Shown here: positions 1 to 8,055 of the stretch, piece after piece
Layout: each line of letters begins with the position of its first letter
Numbering within the stretch: the stretch's first letter is position 1
Source of the DNA: Saprospiraceae bacterium
GTDB lineage: Bacteria; Bacteroidota; Bacteroidia; Chitinophagales; Saprospiraceae
Assembly (NCBI GenBank): GCA_016718205.1
Contig: JADKEB010000015.1
Coordinates: 1 to 64,000 of the forward strand
DNA: 64,000 nt
Reading direction: 5' to 3'
Position numbers and translations under genes: made by a program
The notes under the pieces: generated by a model
The model's input: the letters and a program-made list of their open reading frames with translations, nothing else
What the model was told of the DNA's origin: nothing
The model's database searches: none

Positions 1-2
1 AA

Positions 3-569
3 CTATTCTCCTAACTTTTCCAAAAGGATTCGTTTTTTATGTTCTTTAAGATTTTTAAAATAAGTAGGTGTGAGTCCTGTTACCTTCTTAAACTGATTGG
101 AAAGGTGTGACACACTGCTGTAGTTCAATTTGTATGATATTTCAGTCAGGTTTAATTCATCATAAAGCAATAACTCCTTGACCTTCTCTATTTTATGGGC
201 TATAATAAAATGTTCTATTGTTGTACCGGTTACTTCGGAAAATAAACCAGCCATATGGTTATAGTCATATTGAAGTTTGTCACTTAAATAATCAGAATAA
301 TTGATCTTTGGCATTTCATCCGCATAATGCACCATTTCCACAATGACATTTTTATTTTTTCAATTATAATGGCTTTTTATCGTCAATCATCTCATCTAAG
401 GAAAAATCAATCGCTTTCTTAGTATATCCATTTGATGGTCGGTCAGATCCTCCTTGATGTCTATTTCTCCCAACTCCACAGACCTGTAATGCAATCCCAT
501 ACTATCAAGAACTGCTTTTACAGCCATCTTGCAGCGTATTGACACCATATATTTAATATATAATTTCAT
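3..569 (-). pseudogene. Broken AraC-family transcriptional regulator
   Basis: Two pieces of one AraC-type regulator lie in different frames. The upstream piece starts at ATG 569 (MKLYIKYMVS) and runs to a stop near 396. The downstream piece (3-341) holds the helix-turn-helix pair, including ISYKLNYSSVSHLSNQFKK and TGLTPTYFK, a typical AraC DNA-binding domain. Between about 340 and 400 the coding sense continues (DEMIDDKK, then NVIVEMVHY), but it needs at least two frame changes and passes stops. I infer a regulator of about 190 residues, like the short AraC proteins common in Bacteroidota, now inactivated. The 112-residue piece begins at a GTG and could still be translated as an isolated domain. 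The target is unknown. Confidence 0.75.
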
Positions 570-724
570 AAATGAATATTGGATAAAATAATAAACAATT
601 AAGAAATGATAAAGATTTCTATCAGATAACTGTGCAAACAACAAAATATGCACGTATCGACAAGGATTGGCTTACACATCAATTATTTATTTTATTTATT
701 TTATTAAATTGACAAAATCGAACT

Positions 725-890
725 AAGAGTATGTTTAAATTTTGTTTTTGGATAATAAAATGGAGTTATTTTGAGCGAAAAGAGGCAAATTTTGCAGATC
801 GAATGTGGGCAATTCGACGAAAAATTTAACGAATTTGTAGCCAAAATAAAACATTTTATTGCTAAAGGATAAATTTTAAACATACTCTAA
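725..890. repeat. Palindromic MITE-like element, copy a
   Basis: An intergenic element of about 165 bp has inverted ends: AGAGTATGTTTAAA on the left and TTTAAACATACTCT on the right. The inside contains GAGCGAAAAGAGGCAAATTT, related to the GAGCGAAAGTGAGCAAATTT of copies e and f. It lies just upstream of the SulP gene. It contains no credible gene. Confidence 0.7.
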
Positions 891-951
891 TTTTCATCCA
901 TAAATCCAGGCAATGTAACCTTAGTTGCACACTATGAGTGCTTTTAACTTC

Positions 952-959
952 TATCTTTG
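952..959 (+). promoter_or_regulatory. Possible Bacteroidota -7 box for the SulP gene
   Basis: TATCTTTG matches the Bacteroidota -7 consensus TAnnTTTG and lies 65 bp before the SulP ATG. A TTG at 924-926 is rather far upstream for a -33 box, so the call is tentative. Confidence 0.35.
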
Positions 960-1024
960 CGCCGTCTTTGGCTTTACAAAGTGAACATAACGCTATTAAA
1001 TCAAAATATTTATAATCAGAAAGC

Positions 1025-2692
1025 ATGCAATTTATACCTTCGTTGGAGTGGATCAAAAATTATAAAAAGGAATGGCTGAATGGTGATATCTCAGCAGGTC
1101 TTACTGTTGGAGTGATGCTCATACCCCAGGGAATGGCCTACTCCATGTTGGCAGGACTACCGCCAATCTACGGATTGTATGCTGTCACCATACCCCTGAT
1201 AGTATATGCCATATTGGGGACATCAAGACAACTTGCTGTTGGACCTGTAGCAATGGTAAGTCTTCTTATATCAGCCGGAGTTGGACAATTAGCTCAGGCA
1301 GGAACCGAACAGTATATAGCCCTCGCCATCCTACTGGCTTTTATGGTTGGAGTGATTCAGCTGTCCATGGGCTTATTCAGGCTTGGTTTTCTGGTCAATT
1401 TTCTTTCGCATCCGGTCATCGCAGGATTTACGTCAGCAGCAGCCCTGATCATCGGTTTTAGTCAGTTCAAACATTTGCTTGGCATCAAGGTCAGTGGAGA
1501 AAAGTTTCTGGAGATCATGTCTCAAATTTTTGAAAACATCGGCAGTACCCATATTGCAACTTTATTGATAGGTTTGGTGGCCATTGGTATCTTGATTGGC
1601 GTAAAGAAAATTCACAAACTTATTCCGGGACCTTTGGTAGTTGTACTCTTGGGAATATTGGTAGTTTATTTTGGCGGTTTATATGAACAAGGAGTCAAAA
1701 TAGTTGGTGAAATACCAGGAGGGCTGCCTTCGTTAAGCTTATTTTCTATAGAACTTACTTCTGTACAAGGCTTACTGCCCACTGCGTTCACCATTGCATT
1801 TGTAGGGTTTATGGAGTCCATTGCAGTAGCCAAAGCCATACACACAAAACACAAAGACTATAAACTGGATGCCAATCAGGAGCTGGTAGCTCTTGGTACA
1901 GCCAATATAGTAGGTTCAATTTTTAAATCATTTCCTGTCACCGGTGGATTTTCGCGTACGGCAGTCAATGATCAGGCTGGAGCAAAAACAGGGCTTGCAT
2001 CACTTATCAGTGCCACTTTAATCATACTCACACTTTTATTTTTTACGTCTTATTTTTACTATTTGCCCAATTCAGTACTTGCAGCCATTATTATAGTGGC
2101 TGTATATGGGCTTATAGACTTCAAGGAAGCTAAACACTTATTCCATACCGACAAGATGGATTTCGGGTTGTTTCTTGCTGCCGCATTGGGAACACTCATT
2201 TTAGGCATCGAAGAAGGTATCCTTGTCGGAGTGGTATTGTCTATGGTGGTGTTAATCTACAGAGTTTCTTATCCCCATTTTGCCGAAATGGGCTTGGTCA
2301 ATGATGGTCAGATTTTCAGGAATGTGCTCAGGTTTAAAGATGCTATAGTAAAAGATGAAATCATCGTTATGAGATTTGATGCTCAACTGTATTTTGCCAA
2401 TACTTCCTATTTCAAAGACAAAGTGAAGTCATTGATTGAAAAAAGAATAAATCCGGCATACTTCATATTGGATGCTTCTCCAATCATTGCCATTGACTCC
2501 ACAGCGGCTCATGCTTTGCACGACCTGATTGACGAAATGAAAAAAGACGGGATCACATTTTTGCTGGCTAACGCCACCGGACCAGTAAGAGATATCATTG
2601 TAAAAAGTGGATTGGACGCTCAAATAGGACAAGAACATAGCTTTATGTCCCTCAAAGATGCTTATGATTTTGCAATAAAACGGTTAGGATAG
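1025..2692 (+). CDS. SulP-family anion transporter with STAS domain
   Basis: This is an inner-membrane SulP/SLC26 permease that moves sulfate, bicarbonate or a related anion. The SulP signature region is clear near residues 20-80 (GLTVGVMLIPQGMAYSMLAG, then LPPIYGLYA). Many membrane segments follow, with a conserved GGFSRTAVN segment near residue 305. A cytoplasmic STAS domain occupies about residues 435-545, with DASPIIAIDSTAAHAL as its core. At 555 residues it is full length. The start is the ATG at 1025. It is a single gene flanked by repeat elements on both sides, so no operon partner hints at the substrate. Confidence 0.92.
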   Translation: MQFIPSLEWIKNYKKEWLNGDISAGLTVGVMLIPQGMAYSMLAGLPPIYGLYAVTIPLIVYAILGTSRQLAVGPVAMVSLLISAGVGQLAQAGTEQYIALAILLAFMVGVIQLSMGLFRLGFLVNFLSHPVIAGFTSAAALIIGFSQFKHLLGIKVSGEKFLEIMSQIFENIGSTHIATLLIGLVAIGILIGVKKIHKLIPGPLVVVLLGILVVYFGGLYEQGVKIVGEIPGGLPSLSLFSIELTSVQGLLPTAFTIAFVGFMESIAVAKAIHTKHKDYKLDANQELVALGTANIVGSIFKSFPVTGGFSRTAVNDQAGAKTGLASLISATLIILTLLFFTSYFYYLPNSVLAAIIIVAVYGLIDFKEAKHLFHTDKMDFGLFLAAALGTLILGIEEGILVGVVLSMVVLIYRVSYPHFAEMGLVNDGQIFRNVLRFKDAIVKDEIIVMRFDAQLYFANTSYFKDKVKSLIEKRINPAYFILDASPIIAIDSTAAHALHDLIDEMKKDGITFLLANATGPVRDIIVKSGLDAQIGQEHSFMSLKDAYDFAIKRLG

Positions 2693-2696
2693 ACTT

Positions 2697-3026
2697 AGAG
2701 GATGTTTAAACTTTTATCATTTGGCTCCGAATGGCAAATTTAATTTTAGCCTGCCTGGCCGACAGGCAGGTCAGCAACATCAACTTCGTTTGTCAAAGTC
2801 TTACCTGACTTTGACGGAACCTATCTTACGGTCTTTGACCGGTTGGGGACAATTTACTCCGGTCATGAGACCGATAGATAAAAGTCCAAATGTCAGGGAC
2901 TTTAGACAACAGATTATTTGAGTAAAATTTTTTACTCGATTCGTCATAGACGAGACCATTCAGTCACCTTGTCCAAAATTAAATGTCCTCACTTTCGCTC
3001 AAACATAAAAATTTAAACATACCCTT
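2697..3026. repeat. Palindromic MITE-like element, copy b, with nested REP hairpin
   Basis: The left end (AGAGGATGTTTAAA) and right end (TTTAAACATACCCT) are inverted copies of the family terminus. The outer parts equal copies e/f in the opposite orientation: TCATTTGGCTCC on the left and CACTTTCGCTCAAACAT on the right. The middle differs and carries a perfect 8-bp-stem hairpin at 2750-2770 (CCTGCCTG, 5-nt loop, CAGGCAGG). A 66-codon reading frame inside looks accidental. Confidence 0.65.
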
Positions 3027-3041
3027 ACTTTCAAAAAAGTA

Positions 3042-3812
3042 TTACTCCTTGAAAAATCTTTTTATTCTGTCATCAGCAAAAGGAAGTCTTTTCCTAAACT
3101 CGTACATGTCATTTTTCTCAAGTAAGATAGTGATAATGCCAGGTTGGTGGCCCATTTCTGACAAAATCTGACCATTGTAGTCTATCACCATGGATGCTCC
3201 GGGATATTCATAACCATTTTCATCGGTACCTGTCCTGTTGATCCCAACGACATAACACTGATTTTCAATGGCTCTGGCAATGAGCAAACTTCGCCAATGA
3301 TGTACACGAGCGATTGGCCAATTGGCAGAATAGATCAATAATTCCGGACTTTCATATTGAAAACTAAGATAAGGGAACCTTAAATCATAGCAAACTAATG
3401 GTTGCACTTGCCAGTTTAAAAAATTAAAATTATTGATACGCTCTCCGGCGCTGTAGAATTTTTTTTCTCCTGCAGGTGCAAAAAGCTGAATTTTATCATA
3501 ACCTTGGACAACTCCAGTATGGTCTACAAAAACAAATCTGTTGTACCAATTTCCATTTTTTGTGTAAGGAATACTGCCGCCTATGACAATACGATAAGTA
3601 GCCGCTAATACCTGTAGCTGGCTCAATGATTCAACTTGTATGTCTTCAGAGAGTTTTGTGGTATCAAGCACATAACCTGTATTGAACATTTCCGGCAATA
3701 AAAGCAGGTCAGTATTGCCCGTCAGTTTTCTGCAAACGACCTCGACTTCAGCAAGGTTTCTTTTATGATCCAACCAAAAAGTACTAAACTGAAAAATGCT
3801 GACTCTTAACAT
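3042..3812 (-). CDS. Nitrilase-superfamily amidohydrolase (omega-amidase/YafV-like)
   Basis: A cytoplasmic carbon-nitrogen hydrolase of 256 residues, the usual length for the YafV/omega-amidase branch. The Glu-Lys-Cys triad is visible: Glu in LLLPEMFNTGY near residue 42, Lys in YDKIQLFAPAGE near residue 110, and Cys in PLVCYDLRFP near residue 140. Family members deamidate alpha-ketoglutaramate and similar omega-amides, and I infer that role. The ATG at 3812 gives a full N-terminal beta strand (MLRVSIFQF). The gene follows an MFS gene in the same direction with about 60 bp between them. The exact substrate is not determined by the sequence. Confidence 0.87.
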   Translation of the reverse strand: MLRVSIFQFSTFWLDHKRNLAEVEVVCRKLTGNTDLLLLPEMFNTGYVLDTTKLSEDIQVESLSQLQVLAATYRIVIGGSIPYTKNGNWYNRFVFVDHTGVVQGYDKIQLFAPAGEKKFYSAGERINNFNFLNWQVQPLVCYDLRFPYLSFQYESPELLIYSANWPIARVHHWRSLLIARAIENQCYVVGINRTGTDENGYEYPGASMVIDYNGQILSEMGHQPGIITILLEKNDMYEFRKRLPFADDRIKRFFKE

Positions 3813-3871
3813 GAAAAAAATATTTGGTAATATGTTTATTTCTCATCCTAACAACTTACATAAAATGATAA

Positions 3872-5050
3872 TTATGGTAAAATAGTTTTTGCACCTTTGT
3901 ACAACCAAATACACGCCAATACACCGATCATCCCAAACGCTGTCGGAAGACTCGTAGCTTCGGAAATAAAACCAATGATCACCGGACCACACAAAAAGCC
4001 TGCCATAGCATAAAAATTCATGGTGGCCAGGCCGTTTTCACCAGTTAAACCAGATATGCGCGTTGCACTGGAATAAAGGATGGGTGCACCACAAGATACG
4101 CCCAAACCTATCATACCAAATCCTACAATAGAAGAAATTGTATAGGGGAAAAATACAACTGTCAATACTCCAGCAAAGGACAGACAAGCTCCGTAAGTCA
4201 ATACTTTATTTCTCCCATAAACAGGAATAATGCCATCTCCAAAAAACCTACCCAAGGCCATAAAAAAAGAATAACCAAACAGGCCCCATCCAACAAAATA
4301 CGGACTGGTTTTCACAATTTCATTCATATACACTGACGTCCAGTCACTCATACTTCCTTCTGTAAAATTGATACAAATACTAATAATGATGATAGAAAGC
4401 AACACTCCGGATGGCAAAGAAAATTTCTTAGATTTTGAAGTTTTGTCCAGAGATATTGCATGATTTTCCTGTTTTAAATGCATGTGTGATATTTTCTTTG
4501 CTGCCCAAAGGCCAATGACTATAGATATTCCCATCATACACAACATATGAGTCACTTCATTCATTTCCAAAAGTAGTGTCAAACTCCTCATGAGAGATCC
4601 AATCATCAGGCCGGCACTAAACATACCGTGACAAGTGGACATGATAAACTGTGAGTGCAGTCTCTCCAGTATGGATGCCTGCATATTGATAGCTATATTC
4701 AGAAGGGTCATACCAACTCCCACCATCACAAGTGTAATCAGAAGGAAAAAAAGATTACTTGCAAGAAATGGCATCAGATAAACAAATGATATAAAAAATA
4801 TTGCAAAAATGGTCACTCGTTTTTGACCAAAACGCTGAATCAATCTGGCAGCAATAGGATTGAAAGACATGGCTCCTAAAGGGAGGCAAAGCAACAACAA
4901 ACCCAATGAAGCATCATTTAAAGAAAAAGTAGCTTTGATATATGGTATTAATGAAGCCCAGTTTCCAAATAAAAATCCCAATAAAAAAAATCCTGCAGCT
5001 GTAGCCAGATAGTCAGACTTTGAAAAGAAAATTTTGAGATGATTCGGCAC
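3872..5050 (-). CDS. MFS transporter (YbjJ/FucP-like)
   Basis: A 12-helix major facilitator protein of 392 residues in the inner membrane. The first helix (GFFLLGFLFGNWASLIPYIK) and the loop ARLIQRFGQKRV after helix 2 match the MFS fold. The general look is that of the YbjJ/FucP-like group of putative sugar or drug exporters. The substrate cannot be read from the sequence. It is co-directional with the nitrilase downstream and separated from the next upstream gene by repeat element c. Confidence 0.82.
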   Translation of the reverse strand: MPNHLKIFFSKSDYLATAAGFFLLGFLFGNWASLIPYIKATFSLNDASLGLLLLCLPLGAMSFNPIAARLIQRFGQKRVTIFAIFFISFVYLMPFLASNLFFLLITLVMVGVGMTLLNIAINMQASILERLHSQFIMSTCHGMFSAGLMIGSLMRSLTLLLEMNEVTHMLCMMGISIVIGLWAAKKISHMHLKQENHAISLDKTSKSKKFSLPSGVLLSIIIISICINFTEGSMSDWTSVYMNEIVKTSPYFVGWGLFGYSFFMALGRFFGDGIIPVYGRNKVLTYGACLSFAGVLTVVFFPYTISSIVGFGMIGLGVSCGAPILYSSATRISGLTGENGLATMNFYAMAGFLCGPVIIGFISEATSLPTAFGMIGVLACIWLYKGAKTILP

Positions 5051-5108
5051 TTTTGAAAAGAAAAATTTTAATAAAGTGCGAAGGTATACTTTATTTGTCC
5101 ATATTATT

Positions 5109-5299
5109 TTAGAGTATGTTTAAAATTTTTCTTAGTTGTAAATCAAGAGATTATGGTTCTGGCAATAAAATAATAAACGCATTTAGCCTGCCTGACAACT
5201 ATATCATAGGCGGGCAGGTGAACTAAATAAGGCGATTATTTTGAAGTCAGGTACATAATACATTGATTTTAAGGCAATAAAAATTTAAACATACTCTTA
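5109..5299. repeat. Palindromic MITE-like element, copy c, with nested 32-bp hairpin insertion
   Basis: The ends AGAGTATGTTTAAA and TTTAAACATACTCT are inverted repeats. The body matches copy d (6055-6204) almost base for base, except for a 32-bp insertion at 5187-5218 that begins CCTGCCTGAC and ends GGCGGGCAGG. The empty site in copy d reads CATTTAG-TGAACTAAA, so the insertion point is exact. Confidence 0.75.
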
Positions 5300-5304
5300 A
5301 CTTT

Positions 5305-5832
5305 TCATGAGTTTAAGCCAAAATCTTTACCTGTAAGGTTTAAAATGGTTTGATGTACCAGTTGCTGACGATTTTGAATGTTGCCTGAAAGTGGGACAAA
5401 TGGCTTTTTATACTGAATTAAATAATTTTGGTATATCGTCAGAAGTTCATTTCGGTTGTGTGGGTTTTCTCTGAGCGGATCATCTACCCATGGAAAATCA
5501 GGCCAACAAAGGAAGTACATATCCGGTGTCGATTTGATCCACATATCCAGCAAATGATGGTCTGTTATTTTGTATTTTACTTCCAGCCAAATGATGATAG
5601 TCAGCAAGTCCGTATCACAAATGATATCACGGTGTTGACTGGATCTCAAGTTTTCATCAAACTGCTGGAGAAGGCCAATTTCTCTGACATGGGAACCATC
5701 ATATGGAACTTCTAATATTTCCATATACTCACGAGCTACTTCTTTGACAAGACACATGCCGGATAAATCACTCGACCAATTAGCCATTGTGGTTTTACCG
5801 GAAGACTCAGGACCAGTAAATACTATTTTCAC
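5305..5832 (-). CDS. NadR-like P-loop kinase (AAA_28 domain)
   Basis: A 175-residue ATPase/kinase resembling the ribosylnicotinamide-kinase domain of NadR. The P-loop GPESSGKTT is at residues 7-15, a CDTDLLTIIIW segment fits the Walker-B/substrate region near residue 70, and WPDFPWVDDPLRENP is a typical NadR-kinase lid motif. It lacks the nucleotidyltransferase domain of full NadR. The inferred role is phosphorylation of nicotinamide riboside for NAD salvage. It starts 4 bp after the stop of the Lacal_2735-like gene, so the two are probably cotranscribed. Confidence 0.8.
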   Translation of the reverse strand: MKIVFTGPESSGKTTMANWSSDLSGMCLVKEVAREYMEILEVPYDGSHVREIGLLQQFDENLRSSQHRDIICDTDLLTIIIWLEVKYKITDHHLLDMWIKSTPDMYFLCWPDFPWVDDPLRENPHNRNELLTIYQNYLIQYKKPFVPLSGNIQNRQQLVHQTILNLTGKDFGLNS

Positions 5833-5836
5833 TTTT

Positions 5837-6009
5837 TTATACCTCTTTAGGAAGACTTTCTATTCTTTGCATCAGTGCCTCAGCTTCTGCAGTTTTCGCA
5901 TCAGATGCAGTTCTGTTTGTTTTTGACAAATGAAAAGCTTCTTCCTGAAGTTGTGAATACTGCTTTAAAAGGATCTCTCTTTCACTATTTTCTTGAACAG
6001 TCCAAACAT
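5837..6009 (-). pseudogene. Frameshifted Lacal_2735-family small protein
   Basis: The C-terminal part (ILLKQYSQLQEEAFHLSK, then TNRTASDAKTAEAEALMQRI) matches the small Lacal_2735-type proteins of Bacteroidota. The expected N terminus, MFGLFKKIVKE, is present from ATG 6009 but in another frame, which ends at a stop after KERSF. A one-base loss in the GAGAG tract at about 5974-5982 explains the break. Read without a shift, a 67-residue frame from 6040 would have an unrelated N terminus (MVCYLQKNNHYVW), which I regard as accidental. The family has no known function. Confidence 0.7.
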
Positions 6010-6054
6010 AATGATTATTTTTTTGCAAATAACAGACCAAAACTGATTAAGTTC

Positions 6055-6204
6055 TTAGAGTATGTTTAAAATTTTTCTTAGTTGTAAATCAAGAGATTAT
6101 GGTTCTGACAATAAAATAATCACGCATTTAGTGAACTAAATAAGGCGATTATTTTGAAGTCAGGTTCATAATACATTGATTTTAAGACAATAAAAATTTA
6201 AACT
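6055..6204. repeat. Palindromic MITE-like element, copy d
   Basis: It begins AGAGTATGTTTAAAATTTTT and matches copy c along its length without the 32-bp hairpin insertion. The right end is degraded (TTTAAACTACTTT instead of TTTAAACATACTCT). It sits between the broken Lacal_2735 gene and the bifunctional-nuclease gene. Confidence 0.7.
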
Positions 6205-6322
6205 ACTTTCCATAAATTATCAGCTTCAAAAGGAAAAACATCCCGCAAACTAAGAATTATCTAAAACAAGGTAAAAATATTACTGTTATATATGATAGAT
6301 CAAACAATATGAAGGTTTTTCA

Positions 6323-6330
6323 TATATTTG
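6323..6330 (+). promoter_or_regulatory. Probable -7 box for the bifunctional-nuclease gene
   Basis: TATATTTG fits TAnnTTTG and ends 24 bp before the ATG at 6355. No convincing -33 TTTG is seen at the normal distance. Confidence 0.4.
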
Positions 6331-6354
6331 CGCTTAATTAGTTAAAAAGAGACA

Positions 6355-6933
6355 ATGAAAAAGGTAAGATTGGATATCATGGCATTATCACATAGTGTGA
6401 CACAATCACATAATTATGCCGTGGTGCTGGGAGAAGAAAACGGAAAACGTCGCCTGCCAATAGTGATAGGCGGTTTTGAAGCTCAGGCTATCGCTGTGGC
6501 TTTAGAAAATATGACTCCTAACAGACCATTGACTCATGATTTATTCAAAAACACGCTTGATTCTTTTGCCATCGAATTGAAAGAAGTCGTCATCAACAAC
6601 TTACTTGATGGCATATTTTATGCACAACTTATATGTATTCAGGACGGTAACGTCATGCAAATTGATGCCCGGACTTCAGATGCCATAGCTATGGCCGTCA
6701 GATTTGCTTGTCCGATATATACCTTTGAATTCATCATGGAAAGCGCAGGAGTCATCCTTGATGAAGAAGAAAAGGCTCGGAAAACACCTGTGCGTCCTAA
6801 AACAACGTCTATTGAAGACATGAATGTGCAAAGCCTCGAAAAACTCCTGGATGAAGCCCTTCAAAAAGAAGATTACGAAAAGGCAGCACAAATAAGAGAC
6901 ATTATAAGCAGTAAAAAAAGTATGGAATCATAA
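6355..6933 (+). CDS. Bifunctional nuclease family protein (DUF151) with UVR motif
   Basis: 192 residues. The first 130 or so form the BFN/DUF151 domain (YAVVLGEENGKRRLPIVIGG and DARTSDAIAMAVR are characteristic). A UVR motif follows at about 152-185 (LEKLLDEALQKEDYEKAAQI), the short helical hairpin also found in UvrB and UvrC. BFN proteins of some bacteria and plants have reported RNase/DNase activity, but the role of this two-domain form in Bacteroidota is not established. The ATG at 6355 follows a good -7 box. pdxJ lies downstream with a gap of about 130 bp. Confidence 0.88.
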   Translation: MKKVRLDIMALSHSVTQSHNYAVVLGEENGKRRLPIVIGGFEAQAIAVALENMTPNRPLTHDLFKNTLDSFAIELKEVVINNLLDGIFYAQLICIQDGNVMQIDARTSDAIAMAVRFACPIYTFEFIMESAGVILDEEEKARKTPVRPKTTSIEDMNVQSLEKLLDEALQKEDYEKAAQIRDIISSKKSMES

Positions 6934-7066
6934 ATGATAAAACAGGGAATAATAAGGAGAGTTGAAGGAGTGGGTATAAACTTGCTAAAAATAGTATGAA
7001 CAAGTAAAAACTATTGCCAACAAGACAAAAAAGCTGCAAACAATAAACCTGAAAATCGACAAGTAA

Positions 7067-7780
7067 ATGACAAAACTTAGTGTCAATATCAATAAAGTGG
7101 CTTTGATCAGAAATGCCAGGGGTGCCAACTATCCCGATCTGGTAAAAATAGCCCGGGATTGTGAAGAGTTTGGAGCAGAAGGTATCACCATACATCCCAG
7201 ACCGGATCAAAGACATGTAAGATACGATGACATTGCTCCATTAAAGGAAGTTGTCACCACTGAATTTAATATTGAAGGATATCCAAGTCCGGATTTTATG
7301 GAGTTGGTCATAAAAAACAAACCACATCAGTGTACACTTGTGCCTGATCTTCCGGGTGCATTGACTTCTGACAATGGTTGGGATACCATCACTCATAAAA
7401 ATTATCTTCGTGATATTGTAGCCAGACTTCAGGATGCAGGTATCAGGGTGAGCCTCTTTATTGATCCTGTGGAAGATAGGTTGTATGCTGCAAAGGAAAC
7501 AGGCACCGATAGAATAGAGCTTTACACAGGACCTTTTGCTCATCAGTTTAACATTTCTCGAGAGCAAGCCGTGACTTCTTTTGCGGAGGCAGCTGTCATT
7601 TGCAATAAGATAGGCCTCGGGATCAATGCAGGTCATGATTTAAATCTTGACAATTTGAGTTATTTCAAAAAACACATATCTGGTTTGTTGGAAGTCTCGA
7701 TTGGCCATGCCCTAATTTGTGATGCGCTTTATTTTGGATTAAAGAATACGATTCAGATGTATCTGAAACAACTTGAATAG
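7067..7780 (+). CDS. pdxJ: Pyridoxine 5'-phosphate synthase
   Basis: This enzyme condenses 1-deoxy-D-xylulose 5-phosphate with 3-amino-2-oxopropyl phosphate to make pyridoxine 5'-phosphate, the last step of the DXP-dependent vitamin B6 pathway. The 237-residue length is standard. Diagnostic segments are LSVNINKVALIRNARG at the start, GITIHPRPDQRHVR near residue 40, CTLVPDLPGALTSDNGWD near residue 80, TDRIELYTGPFA near 145 and GLGINAGHDLNL near 180. It is a (beta/alpha)8 barrel in the cytoplasm. No other B6 gene is adjacent. Confidence 0.96.
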   Translation: MTKLSVNINKVALIRNARGANYPDLVKIARDCEEFGAEGITIHPRPDQRHVRYDDIAPLKEVVTTEFNIEGYPSPDFMELVIKNKPHQCTLVPDLPGALTSDNGWDTITHKNYLRDIVARLQDAGIRVSLFIDPVEDRLYAAKETGTDRIELYTGPFAHQFNISREQAVTSFAEAAVICNKIGLGINAGHDLNLDNLSYFKKHISGLLEVSIGHALICDALYFGLKNTIQMYLKQLE

Positions 7781-8002
7781 GTGATTTTTATCTATTATAA
7801 ATTGCTCATAATCAATATATTGCATTCTTTAAATTCGATCTATTCTTCCATCTAATTTTACAAACATAGTGCCTGACTGCTGCAGGAAGACCAAAATCAG
7901 GTTAATTTCCCATAAGTAACCAAGGATTTATATCTGTAGTTCTGTGGTTACTAATTAAATTTATATTCAGAATGAATTTCGCACTATAAATACAAATAAT
8001 TG

Positions 8003-8010
8003 TAAATTTG
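8003..8010 (+). promoter_or_regulatory. Possible -7 box for the S9 peptidase gene
   Basis: TAAATTTG matches TAnnTTTG and lies 45 bp before the ATG at 8056 in an AT-rich leader. The -33 element is not clear. Confidence 0.3.
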
Positions 8011-8055
8011 AACTTTTAAAAATTTGGTTTATAAACAATAAAACCCTGTTCAAAC

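Noticed and set aside
396..653. 85-codon minus-strand frame starting at 653
   Set aside because: The first 28 codons are unrelated to the AraC N terminus; the real start is ATG 569 and the frame is part of the broken regulator.
2721..2921. 66-codon plus-strand frame
   Set aside because: It lies inside repeat element b and simply translates its hairpin and flanks.
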